In this document: in pieces, positions 1-6,058 of the stretch | Numbering within the stretch: position 1 is the first letter of the stretch | Layout of the letters: every line of letters begins with the position of its first letter | NCBI GenBank assembly: GCA_030424825.1 | Contig: JAUHWE010000097.1 | Coordinates: forward strand, 1-11,024 | Origin: Verrucomicrobiia bacterium | GTDB taxonomy: Bacteria > Verrucomicrobiota > Verrucomicrobiia > Opitutales > Opitutaceae | DNA: 11,024 nucleotides | Direction of reading: 5' to 3' | Made by a program: the position numbers and the translations under genes | The notes under the pieces: model-generated | The model's database searches: none | Seen by the model: only the letters and a program-made list of their open reading frames with translations | Told to the model about the DNA's origin: nothing

Positions 1-461
1 ACAATTGCCTCGGTCGCCCCTACTCCTGGAACGTATCGGCCAGGAGGGGCAGGTGTCGGAGCAGTCGCTCCCACGCTATCGACAAATGTACCCCGCGGAG
101 CAAGCGTCGCCTCGCTGGAACCTTCCTCTGCCACGTATTTGCCAATTGGAGCATCGACTGCATCATCAAGCGACGTGGCCCCCTGTATTGGGATGAACTG
201 CCCCTTCGGCGACGGCGTTTGAGAAGACGCGCCAAAATCGGGAACATAATAGCCCTCAGAAGCCAATGTCGCAAAACTGGACGCTTCTGCTGGGACATAG
301 GTTCCCGGCGACGCTTCGATGGCTGCCGTGGCTCCCGAACCCGGCACGAACCGACCAAGCGGAGCGGGAATCTGTTCGGTTGCCCCTGAGCTGGGCACAT
401 AAAAACCCGGTGAAGCTTCGATGCAATTTATTCCGTCAATAGAGTACGTTCCCGGTGAGCA
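1..461 (-). repeat. Tandem 51-bp coding repeat (nine units)
   Basis: The DNA encoding the PGxYVPxxGAT units has a 51-bp period (one unit 60 bp). The units are conserved in protein but have drifted widely at DNA level, so this is an old array under selection for protein sequence, not a recent slippage expansion. The array continues past the left edge. The most regular positions are the Gly, the aromatic residue, Val-Pro and Gly-Ala-Thr/Ser. Confidence 0.85.
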
Positions 462-551
462 CTCAACCCCCGATAGAGACGGAGCGTTTAGAATGACGCC
501 TACTGCAGCGTAACCGATCGCAACCGTGTAGAAAGGGCGTTTTTCAAACAT
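1..551 (-). CDS. Exported 17-residue-repeat protein, 3' part outside window
   Basis: I do not recognise a named family. The minus frame is open from an ATG at 551 to the left edge: 183 codons and no stop, so the C-terminus is missing. Residues 1-29 look like a signal peptide (basic start, hydrophobic stretch TVAIGYAAVGVILNA). From residue 31 the protein is nine tandem units, seven of the eight complete later ones 17 residues long, with the pattern [SP]-x-G-x-[YF]-V-P-x-x-G-A-[TS]-x4-A, for example PLGRFVPGSGATAAIEA. Unit six has three extra residues (20). The first unit keeps two cysteines (CSPGTYSIDGINC) and recalls GCC2/GCC3 or ephrin-receptor-like repeats (PF07699); the later units have lost the cysteines. 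AGGA lies 9 nt upstream of the ATG; an in-frame GTG eight codons earlier lacks such a site. The protein is probably a surface or matrix protein. It is divergent from the glycosyltransferase pair. The frame is certain from repeat conservation; the role is unknown. Confidence 0.85.
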   Translation of the reverse strand, partial: MFEKRPFYTVAIGYAAVGVILNAPSLSGVECSPGTYSIDGINCIEASPGFYVPSSGATEQIPAPLGRFVPGSGATAAIEASPGTYVPAEASSFATLASEGYYVPDFGASSQTPSPKGQFIPIQGATSLDDAVDAPIGKYVAEEGSSEATLAPRGTFVDSVGATAPTPAPPGRYVPGVGATEAI

Positions 552-663
552 ATTCTTTAGTCCTAGGTGAATCACATTTCACGGTACGAGAATAAACCTT
601 GCTCGCATAGCGAAGCGCTAGTTGTTGTTAGACAACAAATATCGTCAATCTGAATCGTTTCTG
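552..663. promoter_or_regulatory. Divergent intergenic region with three dyad symmetries
   Basis: This 112-bp spacer must carry the promoters of both the repeat-protein gene (leftward) and the glycosyltransferase pair (rightward). It contains GTGAA-N6-TTCAC at 567-582, TAGCG-AAG-CGCTA at 608-620 and TTGTTGT-TAG-ACAACAA at 622-638. All arms pair perfectly. No convincing -35/-10 pair was found on either strand, so the promoter assignment rests on gene orientation only. The dyads could be operator sites or 5'-leader hairpins. Confidence 0.5.
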
Positions 664-1377
664 ATGCCTTCCCCCTCTCTTTCCATCGTCGTTCCTGCAT
701 TCAACGAAGAAGCGTCGATTGCCACCTGCCTCCGAGAGCTTCGAAACGTCCTACCCCCTGACTCAGAAATACTCGTAATCGACGGCGGAAGCGACCGGTC
801 ACTGGAAATCGTTCAAGAGATCGCCCAGGCCGATCCTCGGGTACGCTATTGGCGAAACAAGAACGACCGGGGAAAAGGGCACGCGATCAGAACTGGAATC
901 GCTACAGCTAAGGCGGGTGTGATCGCCTTCTTCGACGCGGACCTGCAATTTTATGCCGAGGATCTCCTCAAGCTCACTCAACCGCTCATCGATGGCAAAG
1001 TTGACGTTACGATAGGCTCTCGTTTTAGACGCGAAAGCGCGAAGGACACACAGGCAAACCCCATACGAAGCGCGGGAAACTGGATTGTCAGCGCGTTTGT
1101 GACGATCCTCTTCGGGCAGCGTATCACCGACGCTCTCGCGGGGGTGAAAGCAATGACCCGCCAAGCCGCCGCCAAGATCGATCTGCAAAGCGACTCTTTC
1201 GAATACGAAGTTGAGATCGTTGCCAATGCGATCCGACATGGCCTGAGGCTCAAGGAAATACCGATTGACACCCGCCATCGAGCCGCCGGAGAGAGCAAGG
1301 TATCCATCTTCCAGATCGGAGCTCGTATCCTACTATCAACTCTGCACTTCAGATTTTCAAAGCTATCCAAAAATTGA
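664..1377 (+). CDS. DPM1-type GT2 glycosyltransferase (polyprenyl-phosphate sugar synthase)
   Basis: This family 2 glycosyltransferase has a single soluble GT-A domain of 237 residues. It shows the start strand SIVVPAFNEE (7-16), the nucleotide-binding Asp in VIDGGS (38-43), the metal-binding DADLQ (91-95), GSR (118-120), TDALAGVKA (155-163), an acidic FEYEVEI stretch (179-185) and the C-terminal GESKVS (209-214) typical of dolichyl/polyprenyl-phosphate mannose or glucose synthases. It has no C-terminal membrane helices, as in soluble DPM1-type enzymes. It probably transfers mannose or a similar sugar from a nucleotide donor to undecaprenyl phosphate at the inner membrane face. The frame stays open up to a TTG at 622, but the family N-terminus fits the ATG at 664; neither has a good Shine-Dalgarno site. 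Its stop codon overlaps the start of the next gene, indicating co-translation and a shared pathway. The sugar identity is not readable. Confidence 0.87.
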   Translation: MPSPSLSIVVPAFNEEASIATCLRELRNVLPPDSEILVIDGGSDRSLEIVQEIAQADPRVRYWRNKNDRGKGHAIRTGIATAKAGVIAFFDADLQFYAEDLLKLTQPLIDGKVDVTIGSRFRRESAKDTQANPIRSAGNWIVSAFVTILFGQRITDALAGVKAMTRQAAAKIDLQSDSFEYEVEIVANAIRHGLRLKEIPIDTRHRAAGESKVSIFQIGARILLSTLHFRFSKLSKN

Positions 1378-3473
1378 GAGCGAAAGTTGTCACCTCTGGA
1401 ATTCTCTTCACCCTAACGGCCGCATTCTATGCCCGCGTCGGATGGTTCGATTTCATCAACTACGACGACAACCGTTACTTCTACGAAAACCTGCAAGTCA
1501 TAAGTGGGCTCTCTTGGGAAAACATTAAATGGGCCTTTGAGATCCATGGTCCGAGCATGTGGATCCCGGCAACATGGCTCTCTCACCAGATCAGCGTGAG
1601 TCTCTTCGGCACCAGCCCCGGGCCACAGCATTTAATCAACGCCCTACTCCACGCGTCAAATGCGGTGCTTGTATTCATATTGCTTTCACGGCTTGTCGGA
1701 AACGGGCGGCCCGCCGCGCTGACTGCTGCCCTATTCGCTTTCCATCCGATCCATGTTGAATCCGTTGCCTGGATCACTGAGCGGAAAGACGTGCTATCCC
1801 TGTTCTTTTCTCTCGCAGCGCTTATTGTGTATCTTCGCTTTCAGGAGAACCGGCAATTCAAATGGTTTGTGCCCGTTTTCATCCTACATGCCTTTGCTGT
1901 CATGGCCAAACCACTCGCGGTCACGCTGCCGTGCGTCATGCTCCTTTTCGACTTCCTCGCTTTTCGGCGTGCTCGTTTAAATCGTACCTGGTTACGCGTC
2001 ATTTTTGAAAAACTACCGCTCCTAGCCATTTCCGGATTCGCTTCGTACATGACAATTCTTTGTCAACGCTCGATAAACGCAATCGGCTCGCTCGAAACGT
2101 TTCCCTTTGGAACACGGCTGGCAAACGCAATCCTGAGCTACGCCACCTATTTGCTTCAGCTAGTTTTCCCTGTAGGCCTTACGCCCTTCTACCCCTATTC
2201 GCAATCACTGGATAATCTTCACATTGTCGTCTCCGCCTGTGTTCTAGTCACCTTGTCCATCGCAACTCTGGCGCTCTACCGCAAGAACAAGCCCGAGTTC
2301 CTAGTCGGCTGGCTCTGGTACCTCGGGACCCTCGTTCCCATGATCGGAATCGTGCAAGCCGGCTCCCAGTCTATGGCAAACCGTTACGCGTATCTTCCCT
2401 TTATCGGATTGTACCTAGCTTTCGGGCACGGATTCAATCTCTTGCTCAAGCACTACGCCGCCCACAGGAAGGCCGCTTTCGTCTGCTGCTCATTGCCTCT
2501 ATTGGCTATCGCTATACTCTCGTATCTTCAGATCGGATACTGGAAAAATACGCAAACGCTTTTTAGCCACGCGATTGCAGTGAACCCCCAAAACTATTTG
2601 GCCCACAACAACCTGGCGCTCGCCCTAAAGGATCAAGGAGACAGCGAAGCGGCTCGACATCATTTCGAGGCGGCTCTCGCATCCAATTCAACCTACACAG
2701 AGTCTATCAACAATCTCGGATTGCTCGATGCGGAAGCGGGAGATCTGGCTGCTGCCGAAAAGCGGTTCCTCAAGGTACTGGAAATCAAACCTAGACACCC
2801 AATCGCCACTCACAACCTCGCGAAAATTGCTTTTTCGAACGGGGAGATCTCCCATGCGGAAAGCCTTTTCCGATCCGCTCTAGCGAACAAGCCCAATTTC
2901 GCCGATGCCCACTACGATCTCGGCTACCTTCTCATGCAGGAAAACCGCATCGAAGAGGCGGCTCAATCCTTCAAAAACGCGATCCAAATCGCGCCCGACC
3001 GATCCAACGCCCGGATCAACTACGCGATCGCCCAAAGTAAACTGGGCAATATCGACCATGCGTTCGCGACCTACCGGGAAGTCCTCACTCGCGATCCATC
3101 CAACGAGCTCGCCGCCCGCAATTTCGCCCTCCTCCTTTTCGAAACGGGAAGGGCTTCGATGGCTGACAATGTATTGAACACTTTCTTGCAAACCAATCCG
3201 CAACAAAGCGAACTACGCAACTTTTGGGCCACGAGTCTACGCGAACGCGGGTTACTCGAAAATGCGGTCGAGCAATACGAGTTCCTCGCGCAAGCGGATC
3301 CCGACAATGCAGACAACTACAACAATCTAGGAGTTGTCTACGGAAGGATGGATGACCATGCCGCCGCCCTATTCGAGTTTGAGCGAGCACTCGCTATCCA
3401 GCCACACAATCCCCGTTTTCTCCGCAATAAGGCCAGTGCCGAAGCCAAGCTCATCGAGCTGGGAGAATTATAG
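1374..3473 (+). CDS. TMTC-like membrane glycosyltransferase with eight TPRs
   Basis: This 699-residue protein has two halves. Residues 1-395 are polytopic and resemble the GT-C fold of TMTC proteins (DUF1736 region): FINYDDNRY with the acidic YDD (30-32) in the first loop, TWLSHQ (67-72), FHPIHVESVAWITERKD (123-139), PVGLTPFYPY (266-275) and ANRYAYLPFIGL (335-346). Residues 406-677 are eight TPRs of exactly 34 residues; the repeat-boundary proline recurs at 405, 473, 507, 541, 575, 609, 643 and 677, with only 439 replaced. TMTC proteins in animals O-mannosylate secretory proteins from dolichyl-phosphate mannose. By analogy this one could use the lipid-linked sugar made by the upstream gene to modify exported proteins, with the TPRs binding the acceptor. 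The start is a TTG overlapping the previous stop (ATTGA). No closer Shine-Dalgarno site is visible, so translation probably depends on coupling. Bacterial function is inferred. Confidence 0.83.
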   Translation: MRAKVVTSGILFTLTAAFYARVGWFDFINYDDNRYFYENLQVISGLSWENIKWAFEIHGPSMWIPATWLSHQISVSLFGTSPGPQHLINALLHASNAVLVFILLSRLVGNGRPAALTAALFAFHPIHVESVAWITERKDVLSLFFSLAALIVYLRFQENRQFKWFVPVFILHAFAVMAKPLAVTLPCVMLLFDFLAFRRARLNRTWLRVIFEKLPLLAISGFASYMTILCQRSINAIGSLETFPFGTRLANAILSYATYLLQLVFPVGLTPFYPYSQSLDNLHIVVSACVLVTLSIATLALYRKNKPEFLVGWLWYLGTLVPMIGIVQAGSQSMANRYAYLPFIGLYLAFGHGFNLLLKHYAAHRKAAFVCCSLPLLAIAILSYLQIGYWKNTQTLFSHAIAVNPQNYLAHNNLALALKDQGDSEAARHHFEAALASNSTYTESINNLGLLDAEAGDLAAAEKRFLKVLEIKPRHPIATHNLAKIAFSNGEISHAESLFRSALANKPNFADAHYDLGYLLMQENRIEEAAQSFKNAIQIAPDRSNARINYAIAQSKLGNIDHAFATYREVLTRDPSNELAARNFALLLFETGRASMADNVLNTFLQTNPQQSELRNFWATSLRERGLLENAVEQYEFLAQADPDNADNYNNLGVVYGRMDDHAAALFEFERALAIQPHNPRFLRNKASAEAKLIELGEL

Positions 3474-3535
3474 TAACTCAACGATATCTCTCGAACTTTA
3501 CCACGAAACGCTATCGGCTCAAAACTTTTAAACTT
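3474..3535. other. Convergent intergenic junction
   Basis: These 62 bp separate the stop of the TPR glycosyltransferase from the stop of the esterase on the other strand. The stretch is A/T-rich near its right end and has a short direct repeat (AAACTTTT then AAACTTTC). I see no GC-rich stem followed by a T-run in either direction, so termination here is not explained by a classical intrinsic terminator. Confidence 0.6.
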
Positions 3536-4708
3536 TCAATCACGACTATCGTGAACAGTCGCTCTGGGAGCCTTTTCATACCAGTTTATTAGCCTTCGTA
3601 CGTTTGACTTACCCTTTAGATAACCCAGCTCTACGAGATATTTGTCGGTCTCGTCTAAGGTGGAAGCAAAGTATGGATTTCGAGCAGGCCAATAGTTGAA
3701 AAAGCCGTGGCCCTTGCCCGCATACTCAACAAACCGTGCGGAACGATCATGCGTTTCCATCCTTTCGAGAAACTTGTGAATCGATGACGGCGGAATCAGC
3801 GTATCCAATTCTCCGCTCAATACAAGCGTCGGTGGCGTCGTCGCATCAACCAAATGAGCTGGAGAAAACTTTTCGATCGGAATGCCTAGCCGCTCCGCTT
3901 GCGGCATTCCAATCTTCCGCCCGTCTTCGCTATCGACAAAGTCTATGGCTGGATTAAAGAGCACCATGGCATTCGGAAGCGGTGAAATCCCCAGGTCATC
4001 TTCAGGATTGTTAAACGTATCCATAGGACCTAAACTAGCAGCAACATGAGCCCCCGCTGAACCACCCGCAACGACTATTCGAGCGGGATCGATTCCATAG
4101 TCGCCAGCATGAAGGCGCAACCAGCGAATCGCCGACTTCGCATCGCGAATACAGTCTTCCATATATGATTCTCTCGGCTTCCGGATCTTGTCCGGATAGT
4201 TATCCGAAAACGATCGAGTCAGCCTGTAGTTAATCGATACCGACACGATCCCTCGTTGGGAAAAATATATCGCTTGAGGGGAAAAATACGCCGCGTGGCC
4301 ACCGCCCCAACCTCCTCCGTGAATAAAAACGATTGCGGGTACCGATGGGCTCGATCCAGTTCCTTGACGCTTGGTCGGTCGAAATATCCACAGCTTCAGC
4401 GCCTCTTCCTCCGTCTCTCGATACACAATCTCCTCACCTTTTGACAAGGCCGCCACCATATCCTTCATAATCTGCTCACGACTAGTAGGATCGTCTTCCG
4501 ATGACGGATACATTTTTGAGAAGTCAAATCCGTAGGGCAATGGCCCCTCTTTCGCCTCGACATTCTCAGAAGAGAAAAGAAGGCAGGCCAGAATGGCAAA
4601 TACCATTACCCCCACCACATTTAAGGGGCACATCACTCCACGACAATGAAACCCCATTTCAAAAGACCGGTTCGATCTCCTCTGCTTCCCCATATTCCAA
4701 ACGGTCAA
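3536..4708 (-). CDS. Exported alpha/beta-hydrolase esterase (HSL/BD-FAE-like)
   Basis: This is a carboxylesterase-type alpha/beta hydrolase. Numbered from the TTG at 4708 (390 residues), it has the oxyanion motif HGGGW (130-134), the nucleophile elbow GGSAG with Ser217, the acid Asp302 in SGELD, and His334 in GKGHGF: a complete triad in the usual order. A hydrophobic segment VVGVMVFAILACLLF (31-45) followed by SSENVEA looks like a signal peptide, so the enzyme probably works outside the cytoplasm. The start is uncertain. The TTG has AAGGA six bases upstream but gives a long leader; ATGs at 4693, 4657 and 4633 are possible, the last two giving more normal signal peptides. It is last in the minus-strand run, 42 nt after the DUF1552 gene. 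It probably removes acyl groups, such as acetate, from a polysaccharide or glycoside. Substrate unknown. Confidence 0.85.
   Translation of the reverse strand: MTVWNMGKQRRSNRSFEMGFHCRGVMCPLNVVGVMVFAILACLLFSSENVEAKEGPLPYGFDFSKMYPSSEDDPTSREQIMKDMVAALSKGEEIVYRETEEEALKLWIFRPTKRQGTGSSPSVPAIVFIHGGGWGGGHAAYFSPQAIYFSQRGIVSVSINYRLTRSFSDNYPDKIRKPRESYMEDCIRDAKSAIRWLRLHAGDYGIDPARIVVAGGSAGAHVAASLGPMDTFNNPEDDLGISPLPNAMVLFNPAIDFVDSEDGRKIGMPQAERLGIPIEKFSPAHLVDATTPPTLVLSGELDTLIPPSSIHKFLERMETHDRSARFVEYAGKGHGFFNYWPARNPYFASTLDETDKYLVELGYLKGKSNVRRLINWYEKAPRATVHDSRD
3540..3554 (-). terminator. Small perfect hairpin at the esterase 3' end
   Basis: TCACGA-CTA-TCGTGA is a perfect 6-bp stem with a 3-nt loop. It covers the last five sense codons of the esterase gene, directly before its TGA. 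No proper T-tract follows on the minus strand (TTGAAAGTTTAAAAG). It may slow transcription at the convergent junction or protect the 3' end, or it may be chance. Confidence 0.25.
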
Positions 4709-4750
4709 TCCGCGTCCTTCACATTCTGCAACCTTATTTTGGCTACTATT

Positions 4751-6058
4751 CTAGCTTAACTGCGAAATCGTTCCCGTGCTTCCGTGGTTGAAATGGTCCG
4801 TTTCGACTCCGTAATTCTGAGCGATCGTGAGGTGCAGATTCGCCAAAGGTGTATGCGGCTCGCAAACGATGTGGCGACCGGGTTTGATGGTTCCGCCGCC
4901 TCGTCCCGCCAGTACGATCGGCAGGTTGTCTTTTACGTGCCCATTTCCATCTTTCATACTCGATCCATAAAGTACTGTCGAATTGTCCAATAGGCTTCCA
5001 TTGCCTTCGTCAATGCTGCTCATGCGCTCCAGCAGATAGGCAAGCTGCTGGATATACCACTGACTTACCCTCGTGTATTCCCCAACCGCTTGTTCCTGAT
5101 TCTTGTGGTGGGACATTCCGTGGTGATCGGAGGTGACTCCATCGAGAAAAGCGAAATTCTGGCGACTGAATCCGTGGGCGGTCATCAAGGTACCTACTCG
5201 CGTTGTATCCGTCCAGAATGACAGCACCAGCAGGTCCATCATCATTTTCAGGTGGGCGCTTCGATCCTGAGGAATTCCCGCATCGGGGCGCATGAGCTCT
5301 GGAGTCGTGGGTGGAATCCACGAACGCTCGGGCGGGTTCAGAGTATTGTCGATACGAACCTCAACCGAACGGACGCTATCAAGGTATTCGCCGATCTTGT
5401 TTTTGTCCTGGCGACTCGCTTTTCGCTGAAGTGATTTTGCATCTTCCAATACGAGATCCACCACACTTTTGCGTCTGGCCGCTTTTTCTACTGCTTCTGG
5501 TCCCGACTGGCTGCGGAACATGCGATCAAAAGCAACCCGGGGATTGATTTCCGGCGAAATTCGAGTCGTTTCCGAACTCCAGGAAACGGTGTTGGCAAAA
5601 GAGATCGGATCACGGCCGGCCGCTCCTTGGCGAGGTGGCTCCGTGCCAAGAACGATCGAAGGGAACAAGGTCTCGTGACCGATGGCCTGAGCCACTCGCT
5701 GGTCGAGAGAAATCGCATTTTTACCCCCTCCAATCGTATTTCCCGTCAGAAAGGCTCCCGTCATTTGAACGTGGCCTTTACCAACATTGTCGAGATTCGA
5801 AATAATGGTCAGTTGATCCTTTAGTCCCTTAAGTGGCTGCAGAATGGGTGATAGTTCGAACTGCGAACCGGTGCCGGTCACATCCCAAGCCTTCGGAAAC
5901 ACTCCATTGGGCTGAAAGATACAGGCGAGTCGAGTTGGCGGTGTGGCCACTGCCCCCGCTTTTGCTGACCCGCCCATAATGTCGAGGTACGGAAGAGCCA
6001 GGCTCGCGCCGACTCCTTTGAGGAAGGTTCTACGAGATATCTGCCAGCGTTTACTCAT
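4751..6058 (-). CDS. DUF1552 (HXXSHH) Tat-exported protein
   Basis: The 435-residue protein opens with a twin-arginine signal, SRRTFLKG (8-15), followed by a hydrophobic stretch (GVGASLALPYLDIMGG), so it should be exported folded via Tat. The body matches the DUF1552 family (PF07586), whose signature HXXSHH is present as HGMSHH (313-318). The domain looks full length, with IFQPNGVFPKAW (47-58) near the start and NSTVLYGSSMKDGNGH (359-374) near the end. It is related in style to DUF1501/sulfatase-like secreted proteins, but its reaction is not established. The ATG lies inside the end of the DUF1592 gene (8-nt overlap, ATGAGTAA), so the two are almost certainly co-translated and probably act together, as this pairing is common in Planctomycetota and Verrucomicrobiota. 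The histidines suggest metal binding; this is inference. Confidence 0.92.
   Translation of the reverse strand: MSKRWQISRRTFLKGVGASLALPYLDIMGGSAKAGAVATPPTRLACIFQPNGVFPKAWDVTGTGSQFELSPILQPLKGLKDQLTIISNLDNVGKGHVQMTGAFLTGNTIGGGKNAISLDQRVAQAIGHETLFPSIVLGTEPPRQGAAGRDPISFANTVSWSSETTRISPEINPRVAFDRMFRSQSGPEAVEKAARRKSVVDLVLEDAKSLQRKASRQDKNKIGEYLDSVRSVEVRIDNTLNPPERSWIPPTTPELMRPDAGIPQDRSAHLKMMMDLLVLSFWTDTTRVGTLMTAHGFSRQNFAFLDGVTSDHHGMSHHKNQEQAVGEYTRVSQWYIQQLAYLLERMSSIDEGNGSLLDNSTVLYGSSMKDGNGHVKDNLPIVLAGRGGGTIKPGRHIVCEPHTPLANLHLTIAQNYGVETDHFNHGSTGTISQLS

Noticed and set aside
20..400. A 126-codon Arg-rich minus-strand frame
   Set aside because: It is a frame shadow of the 17-residue repeat gene; its Arg richness comes from reading Pro/Gly/Ala codons out of phase.
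1..461. CRISPR-like or satellite repeat array
   Set aside because: The periodicity is 51 bp with low nucleotide identity but conserved translation; there are no identical direct repeats or unique spacers.
622..663. Upstream TTG start for the GT2 glycosyltransferase
   Set aside because: The added 14 residues fall in the dyad sequence and precede the family's normal N-terminal strand; ATG 664 fits better.
799..1278. A 159-codon minus-strand frame inside the GT2 gene
   Set aside because: It is antisense to an intact glycosyltransferase with all motifs and has no recognisable features of its own.
4573..4590. Lipobox (ILAC) in the esterase leader
   Set aside because: Leu at -2 is unusual for a lipobox and the Cys lies in the middle of the hydrophobic core, so a lipoprotein signal is unlikely.
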